DNA of 64,000 bases from Kitasatospora herbaricolor (GTDB lineage Bacteria; Actinomycetota; Actinomycetes; Streptomycetales; Streptomycetaceae). The notes below the pieces were generated by a model. That model saw only the letters and a list, made by a program, of their open reading frames with translations. It made no database searches and had not been told where the DNA came from. Within the stretch, counting starts at the first letter, position 1, and each line of letters starts with the position of its first letter. The position numbers and the translations under genes are program-made. Of the stretch, positions 17,222 through 25,020 are shown one piece after another. The stretch spans positions 558,001 through 622,000 of the forward strand of contig NZ_JAUSVA010000002.1 in NCBI RefSeq assembly GCF_030813695.1, written 5' to 3'.

Positions 17222-17653
17222 ATGATCACCGTCGAACGCAGCATCACCGTCGACCGGCCCGCCGGGGAGGTCCTGAGGTACCTCGCCGACTTCGGCAACA
17301 CGGTCACCTGGGACCCGGGCACCGAGAGCTGCACCCGGCTGGACGACGGCCCGGTGCGGGAGGGGTCCCGCTGGCTGAACGTGTCCGTCTTCCGGGGGCG
17401 CCGCACCCGCCTCGACTACCGCCTCGACCGGTACGAGGCCGACCGCCTGGTCTTCGTCGGCGAGAATCGCACCGTGACGGCGACCGACGACATCGGCGTC
17501 CGGGCCCGCGGCGGGCGGACCGTCGTCCTCTACCGTGCGCAGCTGCGGTTCAAGGGCCTCGCACGGGTGGCAGGTCCGTTCCTGCGCCCGGCGTTCGAAC
17601 GGCTCGCGGACGAGGTGGCCGAACGGCTCCCCCGGGTGCTCGCCGCCGGCTGA
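17222..17653 (+). CDS. SRPBCC (START/Bet v1-fold) family protein
   Basis: 143 residues, a single ligand-binding SRPBCC domain: VERSITVDRPAGEVLRYLADFGNTVTWDPGTESC at the N-terminus, a central LDYRLDRYEADRLVFVGEN strand pair and the long C-terminal helix AGPFLRPAFERLADEVAERLPRVL. Small proteins of this kind are cyclases, lipid-binding proteins or toxin-like; the ligand is unknown. GGAGGGAG precedes ATG 17222. It lies 133 bases after the sigma factor, so it may be co-transcribed with it. Confidence 0.85.
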   Translation: MITVERSITVDRPAGEVLRYLADFGNTVTWDPGTESCTRLDDGPVREGSRWLNVSVFRGRRTRLDYRLDRYEADRLVFVGENRTVTATDDIGVRARGGRTVVLYRAQLRFKGLARVAGPFLRPAFERLADEVAERLPRVLAAG

Positions 17654-17679
17654 CGCCCGTACGCGGGCGCTCGGCCCGC

Positions 17680-17702
17680 CGACCCGGGGTACCCCCGGGT
17701 CG
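17680..17702. terminator. Hairpin terminator
   Basis: Perfect 10-bp stem CGACCCGGGG / CCCCGGGTCG with a 3-base loop, 26 bases after the SRPBCC stop. It also lies at the end of the convergent TetR remnant. Confidence 0.75.
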
Positions 17703-18164
17703 ATCGCCGTCCCGCAAGGCGCCCGGTGCGAGTCCCAGTTCGCGCTCCGCCGTGGTGAACACGAGGGTGTCGAGCGCGGGGTGGGTGAGCGGCTGCTCCT
17801 CGTTCGCGTAGGCGCCGAGCCCGTCGATCGCGACGGGGATGACCACGCACGCCCCGGGGGCGTCCGAGGTGGTGAAGTCGCCGCACCGCACGCCGTCCTC
17901 GATCACCGTGGGCAGGGCGTCGCACGTGAGCGCCTCCTGCTCGGCGACGACCTGCCGCAGGTTCGGACGGTAGCGGGAGAGGTGGCGGGCGTTGAGCCAG
18001 AGCCTGCCGAGGCCCACGAATTCCTCGCCGCCGAAGTTGTTCAGGAGCCGGCTCGGCCGGCGCAGCGGCGGCAGCGGAGCCCCGGACGCCGGCAGCAGGG
18101 CCTCGCGTTCGCGGGTGACGGCGAGCGCGAACGCCTCCTGGAGGAGGCGGGGAGCACCGAGCAC
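17703..18164 (-). pseudogene. TetR-family regulator remnant (C-terminal domain only)
   Basis: The reading frame encodes a stretch typical of a TetR ligand-binding domain: LSRYRPNLRQVVAEQEALTCD, PTVIEDGVRCGDFTTSD, VIPVAIDGLGAYANEEQPLTHPALDTLVFTTAERELGL. No helix-turn-helix precedes it: upstream of 18164 no frame continues with DNA-binding character, and downstream the frame runs through the terminator into the neighbouring gene. I read this as a decayed regulator that has lost its DNA-binding domain. A short functional derivative cannot be excluded. Confidence 0.6.
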
Positions 18165-18281
18165 GCGCGGGAGATCCTGCGCGAGGCCCCGTCACCTCGT
18201 CCGGGTCCTTCATGCTCTTCGACGAACGAAGCGCCGTCCTGCTGACCTCAGTCCGGTGGGGGTCTTCGAGGTGCCCGAAAG

Positions 18282-18639
18282 CGGCCGACGGTACCCACCT
18301 GCGCACCAACCACTTCCTGTCCGCCGTCCCGGCCCGCGGTGAGAAGACCTGGCTGTACCAACCCGACTCCGGTGAGCGCTACGCCTTCCTCCGTGACCGG
18401 ATCGCGCGGCGCCCGGTCGAGCGGGCGGAGGACCTGGTCCTGCGGCTTGTGACCGGCCCCGGGGACCGGCCCCGGGGAGCCGCCGGTGACCTGCGTACCC
18501 GACCTGACCGGCCCGACGGGCCGCCGCTGGGCGAGTCTGGCGACGGTCGTCCTCGACCCGGCCGCCCGCAACCGCACACGTGCTCGACGGCACGCCCGCC
18601 GAGCACGCGGCCCGGCCCCGGCGCTCGCTGCGGGCGTGA
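18282..18639 (+). pseudogene. Remnant of a C45-family acyltransferase/peptidase (frameshifted)
   Basis: Three pieces in three frames line up with the C-terminus of a C45 (acyl-CoA:6-APA acyltransferase-like) protein: GTHLRTNHFLSAVPARGEKTW and ERYAFLRDRI in one frame (to about 18470), CVPDLTGPTGRRWASLATVVLDPAAR in a second (about 18488-18570), and HVLDGTPAEHAARPRRSLRA in a third, ending at TGA 18637. The autocatalytic N-terminal half is missing. Two frameshifts and the truncation make it a pseudogene; it sits beside the TetR remnant, possibly its former regulator. Confidence 0.55.
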
Positions 18640-18917
18640 CCGGCGCCCGGCCGGCGCCCGTGCGGGCCCCGGGCCGGACCGCGGAGTTGCCGCACCGGCG
18701 GCTGTCCGCACGGGCACTCGTCCGGTCCGGCCGCTCCCGCTCACCCGCGCCGGACGACCCGTCACACCGGCAGCGATAGGGGCGGGCGAGCGCTCGGGCC
18801 GGCGGGCCTCCGGGCGGCGGTCCGCGCAGCCATCCGGGCGGCTTCCCCGCAGCACCCGTGACCTCGCGCGACACCGGCAGTTGAGCAAGGCCGGCAGACC
18901 CTACCCCCGGAGGCCCC

Positions 18918-19133
18918 ATGCGCACCGCCGCCCGTACCGCCGTCGCCGGCGCCCTGCTCCTCGCGGCCGCACTCACCGCCGCCTCCGCGGCGACCGCGGC
19001 CCCGGCGGACACCGTCGCGCCATCCCGCCAGGAGCACACCTACAGCATCCCCGTGCTGGCCGTGACCGACGTCGGGGACCTCACCAAGATCGCAAACCTG
19101 GGCACCGACCTCGCCGGACTCCTCGGTCACTGA
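18918..19133 (+). CDS. Small secreted peptide
   Basis: 71 residues. A Sec signal peptide (MRTAARTAVAGALLLAAALTAASAATA|AP) is followed by a mature peptide of about 40 residues (TVAPSRQEHTYSIPVLAVTDVGDLTKIANLGTDLAGLLGH) without cysteines, ending in a predicted amphipathic helix. GGAGG lies 6 bases before ATG 18918. No family recognised. It resembles the many small exported peptides of Streptomyces in organisation only. The 278 bases before it hold the end of the C45 remnant and no other supported gene. Confidence 0.7.
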   Translation: MRTAARTAVAGALLLAAALTAASAATAAPADTVAPSRQEHTYSIPVLAVTDVGDLTKIANLGTDLAGLLGH

Positions 19134-19165
19134 CCACGGATCACCGACCCGGGTCACCGACGCTC

Positions 19166-19221
19166 GGGCACCGGCGCTCGGCCACCGACGCCCGGGCACC
19201 GGCGCTCGGCCACCGACGCCC
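19166..19221. repeat. 28-bp tandem duplication
   Basis: Two identical 28-bp units (19166-19193 and 19194-19221), beginning GGGCACCGGCGCTCGG, preceded by partial copies from about 19141. Non-coding, just downstream of the small secreted peptide gene. Confidence 0.85.
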
Positions 19222-19260
19222 GGACCCCGACCGCCCGGACCGCCCGGCCGCCCGCCACGG

Positions 19261-19283
19261 GCCCGGCCGGCCGGCGGCCGGGC
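19261..19283. terminator. Hairpin terminator of the EamA gene
   Basis: Perfect 9-bp stem GCCCGGCCG / CGGCCGGGC with a 5-base loop, 4 bases beyond the minus-strand stop at 19288. Confidence 0.7.
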
Positions 19284-19287
19284 GCGC

Positions 19288-20202
19288 TCAACGCCCGGCC
19301 GGTACCGCCTGCGCCGGCCGGGCCCGCTCCGGCGCCTCCACCACCGCGAGGCCGGCGCAGACCCCGAGCCCGACCAGGACGCTGCCCAGCAGCTCGGCCG
19401 GCCGCAGCGGGGCCGTGCCGAGCACCGCTCCGGACAGGGCGGCGGTCACCGGGACGAGCCCGGCGAACAGCCCGGCCCGCTCCGGCCCGAGCCGGCCGAG
19501 GGCCCCGTACCAGAGCAGGAAGGCCAGCACGGTCAGGACCAGCGACAGGTACAGCAGGCCCGCCCCCTCGCCGGAGGTCGGCATCCGGAACATCCGGCCG
19601 CCGTCCAGCAGCAGGCCGGTGAGCCCGAACATCGGCACCGCGAGCGCCGTGGTGTACGCCGAGACCCGGACCGGTCCCAGTCGTGGCAGCAGGCCGACGG
19701 CCAGCAGGGAGAACGCGGCCTCGCAGGCCAGGGTGCCCAGCGCGTACAGGAATCCCGGCAGGTCTCCCGGCCCGGCGCCCTGGGTGACGGCGGCCCCGGC
19801 CACCACCACGGCGGCCGCTCCCAGCAGCCGGGCCTGCGGTCGGCGCCGGGCCAGCAGCGGACCGAGGACGGCGAGCAGCAGCGGGGTGCAGCCGATCACG
19901 CTGCCGACGGCGGCCGGGTCGCTGTGGCGCAGCGCCTGGACCATCAGCACGTTGAAGGCGAACAGGCCGGTGGCCGCGAGCAGGGCCAGCCTGATGAGTT
20001 CGGCGCGGCCCAGGGCGGGCCGCAGCGGGCCGCCGCGCCGGGCGAGCGGCAGCAGGACGGCGGCGGCGAGCAGGTAGCGCAGGGTCTGTGCTCCGTGCAG
20101 CGGGTAGTCGGCGAGGGCGGCGGTGGCGCTGGTGGAGCTCCCCAGCACGGTCATGGCCGTGGCGGCGCGCAGGGCGCCGGAGGCGCTGTCGGAGAGTGGC
20201 AT
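19288..20202 (-). CDS. EamA/DMT-family transporter
   Basis: About 304 residues with ten hydrophobic segments in two EamA repeats (for example LRYLLAAAVLLPLA, LLAATGLFAFNVLMVQAL, SVIGCTPLLLAVLGPLLA in the first; LLYLSLVLTVLAFLLWYGAL, LFAGLVPVTAALSGAVLG in the second). It is a cytoplasmic-membrane exporter of metabolites or amino acids, substrate unknown. The start is ATG 20202 or GTG 20211; neither has a ribosome site, so a leaderless message is possible. The divergent MocR-type regulator is the probable controller; EamA/MocR pairs are frequent in actinobacteria. Confidence 0.88.
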   Translation of the reverse strand: MPLSDSASGALRAATAMTVLGSSTSATAALADYPLHGAQTLRYLLAAAVLLPLARRGGPLRPALGRAELIRLALLAATGLFAFNVLMVQALRHSDPAAVGSVIGCTPLLLAVLGPLLARRRPQARLLGAAAVVVAGAAVTQGAGPGDLPGFLYALGTLACEAAFSLLAVGLLPRLGPVRVSAYTTALAVPMFGLTGLLLDGGRMFRMPTSGEGAGLLYLSLVLTVLAFLLWYGALGRLGPERAGLFAGLVPVTAALSGAVLGTAPLRPAELLGSVLVGLGVCAGLAVVEAPERARPAQAVPAGR

Positions 20203-20221
20203 GTCTGGCACGCTAGAAGCG

Positions 20222-20249
20222 GAAGTGGTCCGCTGGACAGATCCACTTC
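20222..20249. promoter_or_regulatory. Inverted repeat between the EamA and MocR genes
   Basis: GAAGTGG and CCACTTC arms, 7 bp each, separated by 14 bases, with a further GGACCAC at 20261-20267. It lies in the 68-base divergent promoter region and is the likely binding site for the MocR regulator. Confidence 0.5.
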
Positions 20250-20270
20250 GGATGCGTCGAGGAGGACCAC

Positions 20271-21641
20271 TTGTCGGAGCTGCTCATCACGGTCGACGCC
20301 GCGCTCGGCGACCTGACCGGCCAGCTGACCCGGGCGCTGCGGGAGGCCGTCCGGGCCGGTCGCCTCACGGCCGGCTCGAAGGTCCCGGCCACCAGGGCGC
20401 TGGCCGGCCAGCTCGGGGTCTCGCGTGGCGTGGTGGTCGAGGCCTACGCCCAGCTGGTGGCGGAGGGGTACCTGGTCGCCGCCCACGGGTCGGGCACCCG
20501 GGTCGCCCCCGGGATCGCCCGGCCCGCGCCCGCCGCACCGCCCGCCGCCGTCGAGACGCCGCCGGCGTACGACCTCAAGCCGGGCACCCCCGATCTCGCG
20601 GCGTTCCCCCGCGCCGCCTGGCTGGCCGCCACCCGGCGGGCGCTGGCCTCCGCCGAACACCGGCGGTTCGGGTACGGCGATCCGGTCGGGCTTCCCCGCC
20701 TTCGGGCGGAATTGGCCGGTCACCTGGCCCGGGCCCGGGCGGCGGCGGCCGGCCCCGGCGAGGTGACGGTGGTCGGCGGCGTCGCCCAGGGACTCTCCCT
20801 GCTGATCGCGGTACTGGCCCTGCACGGCCACCACCGGTTCGCCGTGGAGGACCCCTGCTCGCCCGGCACCCTGTCCCTGCTGCGGGCGCACGGGGTGGAG
20901 CCGGTCGGCGTCCCGGTGGACGAGGAGGGCCTCGACGTGTCCGCGCTCGCCGCCACCGGTGCCACCGTGGCCCTGGTCACCCCCGCGCACCAGTATCCGA
21001 CCGGCGTGGTGCTGGCCCCGGCACGCCGGGGCGAACTCCTCACCTGGGCCAAGGAGACCGGCGGGTACGTGGTGGAGGACGACTACGACGCCGAGTTCCG
21101 CTACGACCGCGAACCGGTCGGCTGCCTGCAGGGCCTCGCCCCGGACCTGGTGATCCACCTCGGCTCGCTCAGCAAGTCGCTCGCGCCCGGCCTGCGGCTC
21201 GGCTGGGCGCTCCTCCCCCCGGCGCTCGCCCCCGACTTCCACCACGCCAAGCACTACGCCGACCTCGGCACCGGCGTGATCGAACAGCTGGCCTTCGCGG
21301 AGCTGCTCTCCGGGGGCGGCTACCACCGGCACCTGCGCACCGTCCGGGCCCAGTACCACCGGCGCCGCGACGCGCTGCTGGACGGCCTGCGGGAGCACCT
21401 GCCCGCGGCCGGCGTGCACGGCGTCGCGGCCGGCCTGCACCTCTACCTCGCACTGCCGCCTGGGACGGCGGAGGACCTGACGGTGGCGCGGGCCGCCTCG
21501 GCCGGCGTCCGGGTGGAGGCGGTCGCCCCCATGCGTCTGCGGCCCGGCCCGCCCGCCCTCGCCCTGGGCTACGGCGCACTGCCCCCGCACCGGCTCACCC
21601 GGGCCGCCCGGTTGCTGGCCGAGGCCGTCACCGGCTCCTGA
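20271..21641 (+). CDS. MocR/PdxR-type regulator: GntR winged helix fused to a PLP aminotransferase fold
   Basis: 456 residues. N-terminal GntR winged helix (residues 10-75, LTAGSKVPATRALAGQLGVSRGVVVEAYAQLVAEGYL) and a class-I aminotransferase-like effector domain (100-450) with HQYPTGVV, EDDYDAEFRY and the PLP lysine in SLSKSLAPGLRLGW. Such proteins are regulators that sense PLP or its amino-acid adducts. TTG start at 20271 preceded by GAGGAGG. Divergent from the EamA transporter with a shared inverted repeat. Whether it also controls vitamin B6 synthesis cannot be seen. Confidence 0.9.
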   Translation: MSELLITVDAALGDLTGQLTRALREAVRAGRLTAGSKVPATRALAGQLGVSRGVVVEAYAQLVAEGYLVAAHGSGTRVAPGIARPAPAAPPAAVETPPAYDLKPGTPDLAAFPRAAWLAATRRALASAEHRRFGYGDPVGLPRLRAELAGHLARARAAAAGPGEVTVVGGVAQGLSLLIAVLALHGHHRFAVEDPCSPGTLSLLRAHGVEPVGVPVDEEGLDVSALAATGATVALVTPAHQYPTGVVLAPARRGELLTWAKETGGYVVEDDYDAEFRYDREPVGCLQGLAPDLVIHLGSLSKSLAPGLRLGWALLPPALAPDFHHAKHYADLGTGVIEQLAFAELLSGGGYHRHLRTVRAQYHRRRDALLDGLREHLPAAGVHGVAAGLHLYLALPPGTAEDLTVARAASAGVRVEAVAPMRLRPGPPALALGYGALPPHRLTRAARLLAEAVTGS

Positions 21642-22218
21642 CGGCACCTGGTTCACCCGTGGCGGCGCTGGTGCCCGTCCGCCTCACGCACCGCGCCCCC
21701 GTCGGGAGCAGGCCCGCTCGATCTCGGCCGGGCACCGGGAGAGGCCGAAGGGCGCCTCCCGGACGACCCGGAGACCGCCCGGCTCACCGAGGACGACGGC
21801 CTCTGACTGATCCTGTGCAGCGGTCCGCCCGGCAGCCGGGACGCCGAGGCCCTCGACCTCGTCACCCTCCGGACCGCGCCCGCACCTGCACCCTCGTCGC
21901 ACAGCACCCTCGTCGTCCGGCAGCCGACTCGGCAGCTCCCGGCCCCCGCCGCTCGACCGCCGTCCTCCTGACGGCCGGTCACCCCGGAGCGGCATGCGCC
22001 GGGGCGCCCTCGCGGACGGGCGAGCCACCCGGCGGCGGCCGGGCAGGCAGCCTCCGGCAGGCGCCGGGTACGGGTACAGGACCGCCGCCGCGGCCGCCCC
22101 CGAGGGCGAGCGCGGCGGCGGCCTCACTCCGACGTCTCTCACTGCACCGCCGGTCGGCGGACTTCCGGCCGGCCGGTCCCCACTCGGTGACGCGGTGCCC
22201 ACCCGGCGTCTGCGGGGC
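21642..22218. other. Gene-free stretch
   Basis: 577 bases between MocR and the small winged-helix gene. Open frames here lack coding character and start sites, and no hairpin or repeat stands out. It marks the left border zone of the antimycin cluster. Confidence 0.45.
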
Positions 22219-22455
22219 CTAACCGGCCTGGTACTCACCCGTGTCCAGGCGCACCAGCAAGCCGGCCTTGCGCAGTTGCTCAAGATCGCGGCGGACCAGG
22301 CGAGGATCGGGGTACACCCGGTAGGTCTCCCGGGCGCGGCGCCAGTCGAAGGCGCCGCCGTCCCGGCGGATGGTCTCCAGGAGCTGTTGCCGGCGCTCGA
22401 CGGCGGTCCTGGGCGCGTCGGCCGGCACGTCGGCTGCGGTGTGGTCATCGGTCAT
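22219..22455 (-). CDS. Small winged-helix-like protein
   Basis: 78 residues: MTDDHTAADVPADAPRTAVERRQQLLETIRRDGGAFDWRRARETYRVYPDPRLVRRDLEQLRKAGLLVRLDTGEYQAG. The LLETIRRDGGAF... RRDLEQLRKAGLLVRL pattern is a compact winged-helix fold. ATG 22455 is preferred over ATG 22464 because GGAG lies 10 bases before it. It is not a known antimycin gene; it may be a local regulator or a leftover of one. No exact family assigned. Confidence 0.6.
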   Translation of the reverse strand: MTDDHTAADVPADAPRTAVERRQQLLETIRRDGGAFDWRRARETYRVYPDPRLVRRDLEQLRKAGLLVRLDTGEYQAG

Positions 22456-22968
22456 GGCACCCATTCTCCCGCGTCCCGGGAGGTGCTCGCGCCAGGAGGG
22501 TCGGCGATCGGCCGACCGGCCGGAAACCGGCCGTCCGACGCGGCCCGCCGGACAAGGGCCCCGAGATCGGGCCGGGGGCTGTCCGGCGTCTCCCGTGGAG
22601 GGGTCCGGGCCGGGCGGATACCGGGACCCGGGGACCGCGGACGCGGCCGCGTCCGAAGGCGGCGCAGGCTTCAGGACGCGGGTGCAGGCGTTCGAAGAGT
22701 TCGACGTCGAACTCCTCCACCGGCCGTGGACCGACAGGGACTCAAGCGATGCCGACCCCCGGCCGCCGGTCCGGCCTGCTGCGGCCCCGGACCGGAGCGG
22801 GCGTCGGGCCCCCTCCTGGCACCCGTCCGACAGTCCAGGAACGGCGGTCCGACGTCCCGCCCCGGGAGTTTTAGCGAACGCGAAGGCGATCCCGGTCCTG
22901 GGGGCGAACTGCGGGAGAGCCGTGACGAGAAGGTCGGCGGGCGGGCGTCAGGCGGAACCAGGCGGGCG
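22456..22968. other. Intergenic region left of antA with palindrome and repeat
   Basis: 513 bases without a supported gene between the small winged-helix gene and the antA stop. It contains an 18-bp perfect palindrome and a direct repeat that runs into the end of antA (listed separately). Confidence 0.5.
22697..22714. promoter_or_regulatory. 18-bp perfect palindrome GAGTTCGACGTCGAACTC
   Basis: Perfect two-fold symmetry without a loop, so more likely a protein-binding site than a terminator. It lies in non-coding DNA 255 bases beyond the antA stop. The binding protein is unknown. Confidence 0.5.
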
Positions 22969-22979
22969 TCAGGCGGAAC
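22941..22979. repeat. 18-bp direct repeat spanning the antA stop codon
   Basis: GCGGGCGTCAGGCGGAAC occurs at 22941-22958 and 22962-22979. The second copy contains the last two codons and the stop of antA (minus strand); the first lies just outside the gene. Confidence 0.85.
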
Positions 22980-23592
22980 ACCGGTGCCACGCGGTGTCGA
23001 AGCTGCGGCGGGCGCGGTGCAGGCGGGAGCGTACGGTGCCGACCGGCAGGCCGAGGGTTGCCGCCATCTCTTGTTCGCTCAGGCCGTAGACGGCACGCAG
23101 GGTGAGGATCTGGCGGTGGTGGTCGGGCAGACGCTCCATCACGTCGGAGATGTGCACAGCGACCAAGGGGTTGGCGTCCTGGACGAGGTCGGGAAGGACG
23201 TCCGTCGGGGTTCCCGTCTGCTTCAGCCGGTTGGAGGTGCGAACCGCTTCCCGTACGGTCACCGCGCGGACCCAGCCGTAGAAGGCGGTCGGGTCACGCA
23301 ACCCCTGGACGCCGCGGAAGATCGCGAGCATCGCGTCCTGTGCGGCGTCCGCGCTGTGTTCCCGGGCGATCGGGACGCAGAGCTGCGTGACGAAGGACGC
23401 GACGTGCAGCAGCAGGTCGTTGACCGCCCGGTGGTCACCGGCCTTGGCCCGCGACAGCAGCGCCGCGACGTCTCGCTCGTGCGGGGCGCTCGCGGCCCGG
23501 CCGCGCTCCTTCGGCACTGCGGCCGGGTGACTGCGTTCGACGGCGCGGGCGCGAGTGCCGTCGGGGCGGAGGGCCGGTGTCATCGTAGGCAC
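22969..23592 (-). CDS. antA: ECF sigma factor of the antimycin cluster
   Basis: 207 residues. Region 2 (HADAAQDAMLAIFRGVQGLRDPTAFYGWVRAVTVREAVR) and region 4 (ERLPDHHRQILTLRAVYGLSEQEMAATLGLPVGTVRSRLHRARRSF) are intact. In characterised producers sigma-AntA has no cognate anti-sigma factor; it drives the antGF and antHIJKLMNO promoters and is removed by ClpXP through a C-terminal Ala-Ala tail. Here the protein ends Cys-Ser-Ala, so the tail differs. GTG 23592 (ATG 23583 possible) is 4 bases after antB, so the two form one unit. Assignment rests on family, position beside antB/antC and cluster content. Confidence 0.88.
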   Translation of the reverse strand: MPTMTPALRPDGTRARAVERSHPAAVPKERGRAASAPHERDVAALLSRAKAGDHRAVNDLLLHVASFVTQLCVPIAREHSADAAQDAMLAIFRGVQGLRDPTAFYGWVRAVTVREAVRTSNRLKQTGTPTDVLPDLVQDANPLVAVHISDVMERLPDHHRQILTLRAVYGLSEQEMAATLGLPVGTVRSRLHRARRSFDTAWHRCSA

Positions 23593-23596
23593 GCTG

Positions 23597-24898
23597 CTAC
23601 CCCACCGTCGCCGCGTCGTCGTCGCCGTGGCGGTCCGTGAAGGCGAGCAGGGCCGCCTCCACGTCCGCGCGGATCCCGGCGATCTGCCCGTGTCCGAAAC
23701 ACTCCGTGCTGTAAGGGAGTTCGATGGCGAGTCGGCCGTCGAAGGAGGTCACGCAGGCCATCAGCGGCCCCTGCCCGGCCTGCGGGTAGTACTGCTCCCG
23801 GACGGGGATCAGGCGCATTCCGGTGAGTTCCAGCCCTGGTGGGGCCGGCGGGCCCGGCACGCTGCCGAGGTTGGTCACGATGAGGCTGGTGGCCAGGAGG
23901 GCCGGGTTTCCGATCACCTCGGGCAGGATGTGGGTCTCCGGGACGAAGTCGCCCCGCTCGATGGCCGTGCGCAGGTGGGCGAGGACCTCGCGTCCGAGTT
24001 CCAACGGGTCGTCGTCGGCGCGCACCTCCAGGATGTCCAGGAACCCCGTGACGGCCGGAATCATCACCTCGCGGCCGATCGGTGGGTTCACCCGGCCGCG
24101 CAGGTCGACGGGCGACAGGCACCCCAGGGCCCGCGGTCCGGGCAGGCCGCCGATCCGGCGTCGCAGGGCCACCAGCAGGGCGCCGCTCACCAGGCCGTGC
24201 ACCGAGAGGCCGGCGGCCCGTGCGTAGCGGACCAGGCGCGCGGTGGCCTCGGATTCGAGAAGCACGCGTTGCACCTGGACCCGTTGCCCCGTCCCGTCGC
24301 CGCCCGGCCCGGCGCCCGCGACCGCCGCTTCGTACGGCAGGAAGGCGATCGGACCGCGCTTCGACTGTTCGACGCGGCGGGCGAGGTGCTCCGCGATCTC
24401 CGCTGCCGAGCAGGGCGGGAGGAGGTCCGTGGCGGCGTCCGGCCAGCGCTCCTGCCGCGCGTCAGGCGGTTCGGCGCCGTCCGCGAGTTCGGCATAGGTC
24501 CGCCAGAGTGCGTCGTGCAGGGCGAGCGCGCTGTGGCCGTCCGTGACGGTGTGGTCCACGCTCAGGACGAAGGTGTGCTCGCCGCTCCCCCGGAGCAGGA
24601 CGGCGCGGACCAGCGGACCGTCCGCCGAAAGCGGGGTGTTCATCTCCTCGGCGAAGGCGCTCGGACCGGCCTGCCGGACCAGCAGGGCCGGTGCCTCGCC
24701 CGCCAACGGCACGAGGGCGGGGGCGCCGTCGACCAGTCCGACCCGGCTGCGCAGCGAGGGGTGCCGGGCGACCTTCACGTCGAAGGCCGCCGTCAGCAGC
24801 TTCTCGTCGACGTCACCGCGGATCTGGCAGGTGAGCACGGCCCTGCTCCGTGAGGCGCTGACGTACAGCGTCTCCGCCGGGGACAACTTGCGGTGCAT
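23597..24898 (-). CDS. antB: Antimycin O-acyltransferase (PapA/condensation fold)
   Basis: 433 residues with a stand-alone condensation/PapA5-like fold. The active-site motif VLSVDHTVTDGHSAL has His116 and Asp120 (HxxxDG) and the structural tail ILPEVIGNPALLATSLIVTNLGSV is typical. In the antimycin pathway AntB transfers acyl groups from acyl-CoA to the C8 hydroxyl of the nine-membered dilactone, the last tailoring step and a source of congener diversity. ATG 24898 has GGAGA almost touching it; ATG 24916 (six residues longer, MKGQWR) is an alternative. It is the first gene of antBA. Confidence 0.88.
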   Translation of the reverse strand: MHRKLSPAETLYVSASRSRAVLTCQIRGDVDEKLLTAAFDVKVARHPSLRSRVGLVDGAPALVPLAGEAPALLVRQAGPSAFAEEMNTPLSADGPLVRAVLLRGSGEHTFVLSVDHTVTDGHSALALHDALWRTYAELADGAEPPDARQERWPDAATDLLPPCSAAEIAEHLARRVEQSKRGPIAFLPYEAAVAGAGPGGDGTGQRVQVQRVLLESEATARLVRYARAAGLSVHGLVSGALLVALRRRIGGLPGPRALGCLSPVDLRGRVNPPIGREVMIPAVTGFLDILEVRADDDPLELGREVLAHLRTAIERGDFVPETHILPEVIGNPALLATSLIVTNLGSVPGPPAPPGLELTGMRLIPVREQYYPQAGQGPLMACVTSFDGRLAIELPYSTECFGHGQIAGIRADVEAALLAFTDRHGDDDAATVG

Positions 24899-24956
24899 TC
24901 TCCACTGGCCTTTCATCGTCTTCGCCGGTCGGTGGGTCGTACGGGACTGGGTCGTA

Positions 24957-25020
24957 CGGAACTGCGGCGGTTCCCAACTGCGGCCGTTCGGAACTGCGGC
25001 CATTCGGAACTGCGGCCGTT
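24957..25020. repeat. Four tandem 16-bp repeats in the antB leader
   Basis: Units CGGAACTGCGGCCGTT with one to three differences at 24957, 24973, 24989 and 25005, with partial copies on both sides. They lie 59-122 bases upstream of the antB start. Confidence 0.85.

Noticed and set aside
18212..20077. A long plus-strand open frame running from the C45 remnant into the EamA gene
   Set aside because: Only its first 90 codons resemble a family (C45). The remainder is Arg/Pro-rich, crosses the real small secreted peptide and is antisense to the EamA transporter.
22445..22720. A small minus-strand frame (91 codons) at the left border of the cluster
   Set aside because: Its start lies beside the 18-bp palindrome; composition is Pro/Arg-rich with no ribosome site, and it overlaps the small winged-helix gene.
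24957..25020. Tandem repeats considered as a CRISPR array
   Set aside because: The 16-bp units are directly adjacent, with no spacers and no cas genes.
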